From positions 1-9,975 of the forward strand of contig PMBV01000091.1 in the NCBI GenBank assembly GCA_003153055.1: a stretch of DNA of 9,975 nucleotides. Direction: 5' to 3'. The notes under the pieces are model-generated. The model ran no database searches, was not told where the DNA came from, and was given only the letters and a program-made list of their open reading frames with translations. Position numbers and translations under genes: made by a program. Source of the DNA: Myxococcales bacterium. Lineage in GTDB: Bacteria; Myxococcota; Myxococcia; Myxococcales; Myxococcaceae. Shown piece after piece: positions 1 through 6,272 of this stretch; the stretch's first letter is position 1, and the number at the start of each line of letters is the position of its first letter.

Positions 1-228
1 TTCCAGAACGTCGCCAAGCTGCGCCTGAACATGCTCTTCGCCGGCAGCACCGAGGGCGCACACCGCGCGTGCGTGCTGCTGGGCATCATCGCGACCTGCC
101 GCGCCGTCGGCGTACCCGTGCAGGCCTACCTCACCTGGGCCTTCGAGCGCCTCGGCACCCACCGCGACGTCTTCGGGCTTCCGCTCGAGGCCATGACGCC
201 CGCGGCCTTCAAGATGACCCTCGGCTGA
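1..228 (+). CDS. IS66-family transposase, C-terminal fragment (5' end outside window)
   Basis: The frame is open from base 1 and stops with TGA at 226-228, giving 75 residues of a protein that begins left of the window. The stretch LRLNMLFAGSTEGAHRACVL, followed by an I-ATCRAVGV-QAYLTW-FERLGTH pattern, matches the C-terminal element of IS66 transposases (usual form: N-LFAGS-GG-RAA--Y-LI-T-K-NG--P-AYL). The DDE catalytic core would lie upstream and cannot be seen. The protein would cut and join the ends of its own insertion sequence. It lies on the strand opposite to the secretion operon and reads toward the interrupted gene at 269-760. Family assignment is firm; whether the whole transposase is intact cannot be judged from here. 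Confidence 0.85.
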   Translation, partial: FQNVAKLRLNMLFAGSTEGAHRACVLLGIIATCRAVGVPVQAYLTWAFERLGTHRDVFGLPLEAMTPAAFKMTLG

Positions 229-268
229 CACGCCCCCGCGTGCAGCCCATCACGCTGCGGCCTCGTCT

Positions 269-760
269 TCATCCCGGCGTCGCTGATCGCTCACTCAGCG
301 GAATCCCGCGGACTGGCTCCCCCGTGTCGTCCCACACCACTCGGACTTCGAACCAGGTCGGCCCCTGCTCGGCCGGAGGAGGCGGGGCTACCTCTTCGAC
401 CTCCTGGAATACCTGCGGGGCTGACCGCTCCACCTCAACGGCCACCAGCTGCCCGGACCTCACCGCATGGAGCACCTCCGACAACATGTGCGCTTCGAGG
501 TCTCGGGGAGAAAGGCTCGGCAGGCCGAAGCGACGCGTCACCGCGAGGTACAGCTTCTCGATGACGCACGCGCCAGAGAATTCCGGGGCTCCGGCATTCA
601 TCCGGATGGCGTGCTCAGCGTCCCAGGTGCTGACCAGCCGAGGCGGGCTCGGGTCCCCTCGAGTCAGCTGGTGCAAGTCCCAAGAAAGGAGAAAGCAATA
701 TTCGCGCGTGATGTACCTGACGCGCCAACCGTTCAGCAGCAACCAACCCCCGCTCCTCAT
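269..760 (-). pseudogene. Secretion-associated protein truncated by the IS66 insertion
   Basis: The frame runs from ATG at 760 to a TGA at 269-271 (163 residues), but only about the first 155 residues are native; the last codons (ERSATPG) come from the IS end. ATG 760 is chosen over an in-frame GTG at 784 because GGGGAGGGA lies just upstream of it and nothing similar precedes the GTG. No signal peptide or membrane segment is obvious. Residues 60-110 form an amphipathic region ending in LHAVRSGQLVAVEVER. A proline-rich linker (125-133) follows, then TWFEVRVVWDDTGEPVRGIP. That last stretch looks like the start of the 'W-E--LV-E-G-PVPG' beta-sandwich domain that I associate with VgrG-linked and peptidoglycan-targeting proteins of myxobacteria. 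The domain is cut after its first strands, so the fragment is probably non-functional. It has the same strand as the T6SS operon and may have been a downstream cargo gene. Exact function is not recognised. Confidence 0.6.
275..294 (-). repeat. Putative terminal inverted repeat of the IS66 element
   Basis: Read on the minus strand the element begins GTGAGCG and continues ATCAGCGACGCCG. IS66-family ends normally begin GTAAGCG and the family makes 8-base target duplications. If the end is at 294, the duplicated target would be 295-302 (tcagcgga). The second copy should sit next to the left end of the element, outside the window. The inner limit of the repeat is a guess because only one copy is visible. 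Confidence 0.45.
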
Positions 761-1159
761 CTGACGCTTCCCTCCCCAGAGCACTCGTAGCGTGCCTGCT
801 TACCCAAGGGAGAATCCTCACGCAACCTCGGGTGTTTCGAAGGGAGTCTTCGTGGCTGTGACTGTGAGTGGCGTGGCCGCAAGTAGTCGGCCGAAGGGCG
901 AACGAGTACTCCAGACCGGTTCGGCGAGCTCATGTGCAGGTACCACAGCATCGACCGGGCCAAACGCAGGTGCCCGAGGTCATTGGGGCATAGCCTTCGG
1001 ACCGTCCGCCGGGCGAGACGGGTGCGTCCGCGATTCGGGACGGTCGAGCCCACCACCCCACACCGCCCCCAGGGGGTTTCCTGGCACCGTTGGTGCACGG
1101 CGGGCGACGAGCGGGCGTCGGCCACGGGGGCGCGACTTTTCGGAGGTTGAGAGGCGGCG
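761..1159. other. Intergenic stretch without a supportable gene
   Basis: About 400 bases. Frames are open on both strands (for example minus 757-1191 and plus 792-1163), but their translations are arginine-, proline- and serine-rich, lack recognisable motifs and look like random GC-rich readings. No clear promoter, hairpin with T-tract, tRNA or repeat is visible. It could hold the decayed remains of an earlier gene or the upstream region of the plus-strand gene at 1160. Confidence 0.4.
769..777 (-). promoter_or_regulatory. Ribosome binding site that fixes the start at 760
   Basis: GGGGAGGGA on the minus strand, eight bases upstream of ATG 760. No comparable purine stretch precedes the upstream in-frame GTG at 784, so this site decides the start. 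The same nine bases precede the WGR-ankyrin gene (6275-6283). Confidence 0.5.
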
Positions 1160-1450
1160 ATGAAGTCAAAAGTCATAGGCGAGACGACCATCTACACCGG
1201 CAAGGAGTTCTCCAGGTTCCGCGGGAAGACTCTGCGCATCCTCGCAGTCATACCTGGTGCAGAGACGCGCCCGGCACACGCATATATTGCAGACGACGCG
1301 GCTCTGACTCGATGCGGAGGCGTGACGGAAGACGACAGGGTCGTCGTCACGCACCTCCACGCTGACGGGCGCTCGAGCCCCCTGCGCTGGACCGTCCGCG
1401 CTGTCGATCTCGAGCTGTTCTCGAACCTACGGGGCAGCCCAACAAAGTAG
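1160..1450 (+). CDS. Small conserved-looking hypothetical protein (96 aa)
   Basis: ATG 1160 is preceded by GAGG at 1151-1154 with five-base spacing, and the stop is TAG at 1448-1450. The 96-residue product looks like a real folded protein: it alternates hydrophobic and polar stretches (RGKTLRILAVIPG, RVVVTHLHADG, LRWTVRAVDLELF) typical of a small beta-rich domain, and has no signal peptide or membrane helix. It has two histidines in the pattern THLHADG and a single cysteine. I do not recognise the family. It is the only gene on the plus strand apart from the transposase, and it converges on the DUF4150 gene with a gap of 54 bases. It could be a stand-alone immunity or accessory gene, but nothing in the sequence proves that. 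Confidence 0.55.
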   Translation: MKSKVIGETTIYTGKEFSRFRGKTLRILAVIPGAETRPAHAYIADDAALTRCGGVTEDDRVVVTHLHADGRSSPLRWTVRAVDLELFSNLRGSPTK

Positions 1451-1504
1451 CTGGCTCGAGGAACCAGACAGCGCCCGAAATCGAGAGAACAAGCACCCAT
1501 GGGG

Positions 1505-1885
1505 CTACCCGACAGCATTCTTCTTGTTGTGCGTCAGCGGATCCCCGAGCCGACAAACACCATTCCCTTCGAACTGGACGTCGAAGGAGTACATGATGAA
1601 CTCCGCCTCACCCATCTGGGAGTTGCTCACCAGGCCGCCGCCGGCGCTTCCAGCCTCATCGCCGGACGAGCGGCTGTACTTCGCCCCCTTGGTGGCCGGC
1701 ATCTTGTCCTCAACCGTCACCGACGTGGGGCCGTCCGAGACGTCCGACGACTTGGCGATGTTCGGGTAGGGAATCGGGATGGGGCTGGGCGCCGGGCCTG
1801 GCGTCTTGCACACGTCTGGAAACGCGGGACTCATCCCGTTGCTTCCGCCGTGAGCCACACCACGCATATTCACAAAGACTGGCAT
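1505..1885 (-). CDS. DUF4150 PAAR-like protein (T6SS spike tip)
   Basis: A 126-residue protein with the full DUF4150 pattern: MPVFVNMRGVAHGGSNGMS at the start, AFPDVCKTP (21-29), PIPIPYPNIAKSSD (35-48), DGPTSVTVEDKMP (51-63), KGAKYSRSSGDEAGSAGG (66-83), and FDVQFEGNGVCRLGDPLTHNKKN (101-123, read in pieces). DUF4150 proteins are PAAR-like and are thought to sharpen the VgrG spike and carry effectors into target cells. C26, C111 and H119 are candidate metal ligands. The start at 1885 is set by GGAGG at 1890-1894; the longer frame from 1939 adds residues that overlap the preceding gene and lack family resemblance. It has no C-terminal extension, so it carries no fused toxin and any cargo would be separate. 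It follows the DUF2169 gene by 19 bases, the usual pairing. Confidence 0.93.
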   Translation of the reverse strand: MPVFVNMRGVAHGGSNGMSPAFPDVCKTPGPAPSPIPIPYPNIAKSSDVSDGPTSVTVEDKMPATKGAKYSRSSGDEAGSAGGGLVSNSQMGEAEFIMYSFDVQFEGNGVCRLGDPLTHNKKNAVG

Positions 1886-1889
1886 CGGA

Positions 1890-1894
1890 CCTCC
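1890..1894 (-). promoter_or_regulatory. Ribosome binding site of the DUF4150 gene
   Basis: GGAGG on the minus strand, four bases before ATG 1885. It selects this start over the in-frame ATG at 1939, which would lie inside the DUF2169 coding region. Confidence 0.7.
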
Positions 1895-1904
1895 GTCGTG
1901 GACT

Positions 1905-2930
1905 TCATGAAACCACCCCATCGAGCCGCTCAATGGCAAGTTCGATTGTCTCGACTTTTAGAGCCATCTTGTCGCACGGCACCGCAGCCCGCCAGGTAAG
2001 GCAGAAGCGGCCGTCGTCGGGCTCGAGCAGCAGCGTCTCGAGGGCAAGGCGGAGCTCCTGTGTCTCGCCGCGCATGCGCACCCGGGCGCGAAAGTGCACC
2101 ACCGGCAGCATGAAGCGCTCCACTCCCCTCGGCGACAGGTTGACGAGCTCCACCGGCTCGCCCCCTTGGAGAAAGCCGTCATAGACTTGGTCGGCGGACA
2201 CGGTGTTGAGGAACCTCGCGTCAAAGTCCTTCGGGAGGTAGGGCGCGCGCTCCTCCTGCCACGCGGCGTCGTACGTCCCGGCGTGCCGGCTCCGCGGCTC
2301 CCAGCTGGGCGCGACGAAGCCCAAGCCTGCGGGGGTTGGTCGCCCCCTCCAGGCATCCAGGGGAGAGTCCGGGAGCTCGAAGTTGGGCAGGGGCTGCCCC
2401 TCCATCTCCTCCAACCGTCGCCGCCCTGCGAAGCCCCACCCCACCGGGTTACGCGCCTCAACCGAAGTCGGCCCGCTGATGACTTCGTCCCGCCCGCCGA
2501 AGGCTCGCTCCCAAACCACGGGGAGACGGGCCACGGGGAGAGGGGCAGTCGCCGTCAACCCGAGCAGGCCTCGTCTCCACACCCTCTCACCGAAGACACA
2601 CAGCCGCTTCTCCAGTTTGCCGACACGCATCCTGGCATCGAAGCGAGGCACGGCTCTCTCCCCCGGCGCATGGGCGGACCCAAGCAGGGCGATGTCGCTC
2701 GCGGGCTTGGCGATGTGGGCCTCATTCGAGTACTTGAGGCTGGACTGCGCGGGCTCGCCCAGGTACTCGTCGGCGAGCGCCACTGGGCGCTGCTTCTCGG
2801 CGAGGACAACACCCGCCGAGCCAAGCCCGAACGTCGCCTTGACAGCAACGAAGAGGGTGTCGACTCCATCGGCGTCAGGGAAGACAAAGAAGGCGGCCTC
2901 GAAGGGGGTGCTATTCTTGAGCTGGAGCAT
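1905..2930 (-). CDS. DUF2169 family T6SS accessory protein
   Basis: A 341-residue protein, close to the usual length of DUF2169 proteins. Family hallmarks in order: a start with short beta strands and the VKATF motif (MLQLKNSTPFEAAFFVF, then LFVAVKATFGL at 26-36); SLKYSNEAHIAKPASDIALL (64-83) followed by GSAHAPG; VGKLEKRLCVFGERVW (103-118); VVWERAFGG (138-146); and ARNPVGWGF (159-167). DUF2169 proteins are found next to PAAR or DUF4150 genes and are thought to act as adaptors or chaperones that load effectors or the PAAR-like tip onto VgrG in the cytoplasm. No signal peptide is present. ATG 2930 has GTGAGG upstream and follows the TIGR02270 stop by nine bases, which suggests coupled translation. 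Placement just before DUF4150 supports joint work on the spike tip. Confidence 0.92.
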   Translation of the reverse strand: MLQLKNSTPFEAAFFVFPDADGVDTLFVAVKATFGLGSAGVVLAEKQRPVALADEYLGEPAQSSLKYSNEAHIAKPASDIALLGSAHAPGERAVPRFDARMRVGKLEKRLCVFGERVWRRGLLGLTATAPLPVARLPVVWERAFGGRDEVISGPTSVEARNPVGWGFAGRRRLEEMEGQPLPNFELPDSPLDAWRGRPTPAGLGFVAPSWEPRSRHAGTYDAAWQEERAPYLPKDFDARFLNTVSADQVYDGFLQGGEPVELVNLSPRGVERFMLPVVHFRARVRMRGETQELRLALETLLLEPDDGRFCLTWRAAVPCDKMALKVETIELAIERLDGVVS

Positions 2931-2939
2931 CGCCGTACC

Positions 2940-4220
2940 TCACTGCTTCAGAAGCTCGCTGAACGGAGTCAATGAATGGCCGAGGGTCGCACTTGCAATC
3001 ATAGGCATGCCAAGGCGCTGAGCCCGCAGCCAAGCCCGAGTCTCGAGCCGGAAACGGCCACCCGATTGAACGCTGGCCTCGAGCGCAAGCATGTGCCGAC
3101 GTCGCATGGGGCCGTGTGCAAGCGCGTCAACGAGAGACTCCGGACTCAGGACTCTGCCATTCAGGTACCGTCGCTGGGGCTCAAGGCGGTGGCGGTTCTC
3201 GGCCCACCACCGCTGGACGGCCTCCGGGTTTGGCACTGGAAGTCCGGCGACGGGAGCAACGTCGCGGTCCTCCTCGTCGGCGGTGAGCTCCTCCTCCGGC
3301 TCCGCGGGCGGCTGGCAGAATCCGTCCTTCAGCTCCAGCCCGGTGATGGCGGTGACGACTTCGCCGGCAAGGGGCCCTACGTCGGCATCGCCGAGGAAGG
3401 GCAGGCAGAGGTCCACCGCGCGACTCCACCCGCTGAAGCCCAGCGCGAAGAGCGCGGCGCCGCGCTCGAGCTCATCCTTCAGGAGCCCCGCAAGCCGCTC
3501 GGCGTCCTCTGGCTCCCCACTCATCGCGAGGACGAAGAGCGGCAGGTCGAAACGAAGCCTCCTCTCGTCGACTGCCCGTTGCGCCATCGCCCACGCGGAG
3601 CGCATGCCGCCGAGGAGGCCTGCTTCGATGGCCGCGTCTCGCAGGCCCGAGTCTTGCGCTCCGAGTCCCCGGTGAATCCACCTTCGCGCCACCTCGGTTG
3701 AGAAGCGCGCGAGGCGCAGCGCTGCCGCGGCCACCACCGGCTCCTCGGCCGCGAGGAATGGCGTGAGCCACTCGGAGACCGGCGCTTGCCGGAAGGCTTC
3801 GATGTCCAGCGCCCAGGCCCGATGCAGGGCCGTTGGCGACGAGAGCAACGGGCCGAGTGCACTCTCCACCGGCCGAGGCGACAGGCAAAGCGCTCGCGAG
3901 AGGGGCTCCGGCGTCTCGGCGGAGCGCAGCCCCTCGACGAGTACGCCGACCGCCTCGGGCATGCCCGAGTGCAGGATGGCCAGGGCGGCGGCCTGCGCGC
4001 GGCTGGCGTCCCCGGCCTCAAGCGCCGGCTCGAGCAACCGGCCAACGGCCTCCGGGCACGCGTCGGCAAGGCCGTCAAGCTGGGGCAGCAGTCGCTTCTC
4101 AAACCGCGCGGCCTTCCGGGGCGTGAAGTCGGGCGCCTCCAACGCATCCCTCCATCGCCGGAAGAGGTACTCGGCCTCTTCAAGGTGCTCCTCGACGACT
4201 CCCCACATTGGCTCCCCCAT
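2940..4220 (-). CDS. TIGR02270 family protein (HEAT-like, T6SS-associated)
   Basis: A 426-residue, alanine/leucine-rich, largely helical protein. Residues 40-290 hold repeating helical pairs (for example AAALAILHSGMPEAVGVLVE and VVAAAALRLARF), as in HEAT-type repeats. Residues 290-356 carry the family signature: VVTAITGLEL, an acidic loop (308-320), then GLPVPNPEAVQRWWAENRHR and RRYLNGR. A conserved-looking C-terminal helical part follows (RRRHMLALEASV, RLETRAWLRAQR). TIGR02270 proteins have no proven biochemical role but are recurrent in T6SS clusters beside DUF2169 and DUF4150 genes, so a scaffold or assembly role is likely. The upstream gene's TGA (4223-4225) is only two bases from ATG 4220, so translation is probably coupled; the ribosome site is weak (GAAGGTGA). 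A second ATG at residue 5 (4208) is possible. Confidence 0.88.
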   Translation of the reverse strand: MGEPMWGVVEEHLEEAEYLFRRWRDALEAPDFTPRKAARFEKRLLPQLDGLADACPEAVGRLLEPALEAGDASRAQAAALAILHSGMPEAVGVLVEGLRSAETPEPLSRALCLSPRPVESALGPLLSSPTALHRAWALDIEAFRQAPVSEWLTPFLAAEEPVVAAAALRLARFSTEVARRWIHRGLGAQDSGLRDAAIEAGLLGGMRSAWAMAQRAVDERRLRFDLPLFVLAMSGEPEDAERLAGLLKDELERGAALFALGFSGWSRAVDLCLPFLGDADVGPLAGEVVTAITGLELKDGFCQPPAEPEEELTADEEDRDVAPVAGLPVPNPEAVQRWWAENRHRLEPQRRYLNGRVLSPESLVDALAHGPMRRRHMLALEASVQSGGRFRLETRAWLRAQRLGMPMIASATLGHSLTPFSELLKQ

Positions 4221-4222
4221 CG

Positions 4223-4498
4223 TCAGTTCACCTTCACGCCGCCGCCCTTGATGCGGTTGAGGCCCCGGGCGTGCGACTCAATCTGCACGCCCCGGATGAT
4301 GACTTTGCCGTTGGCTCGCAGGATGATGGTGGCCTCTCCGCATTGGAGCACCACCTCTTCGTGCCCCCGGATGACAACCCGCTTCCCGTCGACCTCGGCG
4401 ACATCAGGCAGCGTCTGCTTGGCTGCGGTGGTTGACGCCCTCGAGGTCGAATGCTGCTCCAACGGGATGACCCGCCCCGCCCTTCTCTGGCTCTTCAT
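4223..4498 (-). CDS. Short DUF6484-like protein (91 aa)
   Basis: The start at 4498 is fixed by a perfect AGGAGG; the longer frame to 4612 is rejected because it overlaps the preceding gene. The N-terminal 35 residues are polar and low-complexity. Residues 39-91 form a compact beta-strand ladder: GKRVVIRGHEEVVLQCGEA, then TIILRANGKVIIRGVQI, then ARGLNRIKGGGVKVN. The ending G-NRIKGG-V-VN matches the C-terminal tail of DUF6484 proteins, which occur in T6SS clusters and resemble the beta-helical end of VgrG. DUF6484 proteins are, as I recall, normally longer with a separate N-terminal domain, so this looks like a trimmed version. A role at the spike or in cargo docking is an inference. It shares a repeat unit with the gene just upstream. 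Confidence 0.8.
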   Translation of the reverse strand: MKSQRRAGRVIPLEQHSTSRASTTAAKQTLPDVAEVDGKRVVIRGHEEVVLQCGEATIILRANGKVIIRGVQIESHARGLNRIKGGGVKVN

Positions 4499-4505
4499 CG
4501 AATGT

Positions 4506-4511
4506 CCTCCT
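4506..4511 (-). promoter_or_regulatory. Ribosome binding site overlapping the upstream stop codon
   Basis: AGGAGG on the minus strand shares bases with the TAG stop (4510-4512) of the preceding small gene and lies seven bases before ATG 4498. It decides the start of the DUF6484-like gene and makes coupled translation of the two small proteins likely. Confidence 0.75.
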
Positions 4512-4770
4512 AGTTTGGAAGTGCTTTGGCTGTCGCGCGGCCCGTCGCCCAAGACGGCCTTCGGCCCACGTGCCCCGCAATATGGTAGTGCCCATCTGGA
4601 CCCAGACAGCACGTGTCAATCTGCGCACCACTGAGAGTGAATCCATTGGAGCAAAGGAAGATGGTGGCCCCACCGAATTGGACAACCAGCCCCTTGCCGT
4701 CCTCGCTCCTCCTGACGGTCACCTCGGGCGGGTCCTCCGCGTCGCACTCTACATCGCCCTTCTCTTTCAT
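4510..4770 (-). CDS. Small DUF6484-related protein (86 aa), divergent neighbour paralogue
   Basis: The start at 4770 is set by GAGGAGG at 4778-4784; an in-frame start at 4827 would overlap the WGR-ankyrin gene. The protein begins with an acidic segment (MKEKGDVECDAEDPPEV). Residues 28-52 (LVVQFGGATIFLCSN, then GFTLSGAQID) align with residues 49-74 of the next gene's product (VVLQCGEATIILRAN, then GKVIIRGVQIE) with a single one-residue gap. After that the two differ: the family ending NRIKGG is replaced by LGPDGHYHIAGHVGRR and an arginine-rich, alanine-rich tail. It has cysteines at 9, 40, 54 and 55. The most likely explanation is duplication followed by divergence. Function is unknown; the context suggests a spike or cargo accessory. 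Confidence 0.7.
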   Translation of the reverse strand: MKEKGDVECDAEDPPEVTVRRSEDGKGLVVQFGGATIFLCSNGFTLSGAQIDTCCLGPDGHYHIAGHVGRRPSWATGRATAKALPN

Positions 4771-4777
4771 CCCCAGT

Positions 4778-4784
4778 CCTCCTC
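4778..4784 (-). promoter_or_regulatory. Ribosome binding site of the 86-aa gene
   Basis: GAGGAGG on the minus strand, seven bases before ATG 4770. It selects this start over ATG 4827, which lies within the upstream gene. Confidence 0.65.
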
Positions 4785-4805
4785 TCTGAACTGCCATGGA
4801 CGCGC

Positions 4806-6272
4806 TCATCCGTAGCAGAAGTCCCAATACGCCTTGTCTTCGGACGCCACGAGGTACGCAAGGACCCGAAGGAGGAGCCCCCCTGCGCCGTACGAGTCCT
4901 TGCTCTGGCCTGGGAATGGTTCCGCGTCAGCGAGACTCGCTCCGTGGTCCCACAGGCACAGGCTTGGCTCACCCAGCGAGTTTAGCCTGCCGCTGTCGCT
5001 GACAATCCAGTTTTGGCCGGCGTCACAAAAGCTTTCGAACCTCGCAATCGTCTCCTCGCCCTCCTCGTCTTCGTGCGGATCGTACCCGCCGCCGGGAAAG
5101 AAGAGAGAGATGCCGCCGGCATCCGGGTCGCCAAGGACGACCGTACCGTGGGTCCGCAGCAGAACCGCTTCTGAGCCGGCGCCGGTGGCCCTCGCTGGCG
5201 GACCGAAGAGGGCGTGGACCTCCGCACTCTCCGGGTCATCCTCGTCCTCGTCGTCACCCCGAAACACAAGCCTCAGCGAATTCTTGGCTACTGTGCATTT
5301 GATGAGCCGGTCCATCAGAAAAGAGAACACGCGTTCGCAGTCTTGGGTGAGCAACCAGGGCCGGAAGTGCTTCGCCAATAGCGGCTTCTGCCCTTCAAGG
5401 GAGCTCGCCTTGGTGATGGCCGCGAGGAAGCCGGCGTGGTCGCCGGCCGGTGATGCCCCCTTCCCGCCACTGCCGAGGCGAATTCCCTTCTTCAAGAAGT
5501 ACGCGCGCAGCTCCCGCGCGGCGGAGTTCGATCGCCTGATGAAGCTCGACGCAGCCTTGCCTTCCGTGCCCCTCTCGAGAAAGTCCTCCAGGTATTCGGC
5601 GGGCGTTGCTCCGTCCTCGTCCTCGGCGTAGAGGTCGGCGCCGCCATCGACGAGAAGCTTCACGACTCTGACCGAAGGCGGAACCAACGCCGATGCATTC
5701 AGGAGTGCCGTGTCTCCGTACTTGTTCTTCGCGTTGACGTTGGCGCCATGCTCTATAAGGTACTTCGCAACGCCGTGCGCGTCGGGTTCGGTGACGATGA
5801 GCGCAGTGAAGCCCTCGGCATCGGCCTGGTTCACCGGCGCTCCGTTTTCGACCAAGAGCTTCACAAGCGCCAGGGAGCCCTTCTGGGCGGCCACCTGGAG
5901 AGGCGGCTCGCCATTCTCGTCCCGAGCGTTGACGCCCACCACGGAAAGGAGTGCCTTCACGGCCTTGACGTCCTTGCGGCCGATGGCGCTAAAGAAGTCG
6001 GTGGTCAACGCGTGAGATGGCTTCGCCTCTTTGACAGGTCCCTTCCGCCCCTTCGTGCTCCCCGACTTCTCCTGGTACCCCTTCCCGAGCTTCTCGCGGA
6101 CGAGGCGCTCATACAGCGTTTGAGCCTTCTCGGGCGACCTCTCCTTCTTGACGGTGGTTTGGCCGGCGGCGCCGACTCTCCCGTACCGGGTGTGGACCTC
6201 GTTGGCATCGGTCCAGACTTCCCAGAACTTGTTCGACGCCCCCTCGACGAATTCGAAATGGCGCTTGCTCAT
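4806..6272 (-). CDS. WGR domain-ankyrin repeat protein
   Basis: A 488-residue protein in three parts. Residues 1-68 are a WGR domain: KFWEVWTDANEVHTRYGRVG, then GQTTVKK and a helix ending LVREKLGKGYQE. The signature triplet reads YGR instead of WGR. A basic linker (69-85) follows. Residues 88-235 hold about four ankyrin repeats with NGEPPLQVAAQKGSLALVKL, EGFTALIV, GVAKYLIEHGANVNAKNKYG and VVKLLVDGGADLYAEDEDG. Residues 277-488 are an acidic C-terminal domain with FESFCDAGQNWIVSDSG and GEPSLCLWDHG, weakly reminiscent of SMI1/KNR4-like or other immunity proteins. WGR domains are best known in poly(ADP-ribose) polymerases and MolR-like proteins, where they bind nucleic acid or proteins. ATG 6272 overlaps the previous gene's TGA (ATGA) and has GGGGAGGGA at 6275-6283. 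A role as immunity or regulatory protein is an inference. Confidence 0.85.
   Translation of the reverse strand: MSKRHFEFVEGASNKFWEVWTDANEVHTRYGRVGAAGQTTVKKERSPEKAQTLYERLVREKLGKGYQEKSGSTKGRKGPVKEAKPSHALTTDFFSAIGRKDVKAVKALLSVVGVNARDENGEPPLQVAAQKGSLALVKLLVENGAPVNQADAEGFTALIVTEPDAHGVAKYLIEHGANVNAKNKYGDTALLNASALVPPSVRVVKLLVDGGADLYAEDEDGATPAEYLEDFLERGTEGKAASSFIRRSNSAARELRAYFLKKGIRLGSGGKGASPAGDHAGFLAAITKASSLEGQKPLLAKHFRPWLLTQDCERVFSFLMDRLIKCTVAKNSLRLVFRGDDEDEDDPESAEVHALFGPPARATGAGSEAVLLRTHGTVVLGDPDAGGISLFFPGGGYDPHEDEEGEETIARFESFCDAGQNWIVSDSGRLNSLGEPSLCLWDHGASLADAEPFPGQSKDSYGAGGLLLRVLAYLVASEDKAYWDFCYG

Larger units (their letters stand above)
1..294 (+). mobile_element. Right end of an IS66-family insertion sequence
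   Basis: The element contains the transposase tail and a 66-base non-coding tail. I place its outer end at 294 because the reverse complement reads GTGAGCGATCAGCGACGCC inward from that base. This resembles the GTAAGCG start typical of IS66-family termini, with one difference in the first seven bases. The interrupted minus-strand reading frame also loses its protein-like character at exactly this point. The left end, the other tnp genes and the matching inverted repeat lie outside the window, so the boundary is an inference from one end only. Confidence 0.65.

Noticed and set aside
757..1191. Minus-strand frame (144 aa) containing LCPNDLGHLRLARSMLWYLH
   Set aside because: One stretch looks protein-like, but the rest is Arg/Pro/Ser-rich, has no clear ribosome site and overlaps the better-supported gene at 1160; not enough to call it even a pseudogene.
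1410..1424. Small inverted repeat tcgag-ctgtt-ctcga considered as a terminator
   Set aside because: Only a five-base stem, located inside the coding region of the 96-aa gene and not followed by a T-tract.
2094..2975. Long plus-strand open frame (293 aa) across the DUF2169 gene
   Set aside because: It lies antisense to a protein with clear DUF2169 motifs, and its translation is rich in Arg/Pro/His without any motif; long antisense frames are expected in GC-rich coding DNA.
4499..4612. N-terminal extension of the DUF6484-like gene to ATG 4612
   Set aside because: It would overlap most of the upstream small gene, while ATG 4498 has a perfect AGGAGG and the extension has no family similarity.
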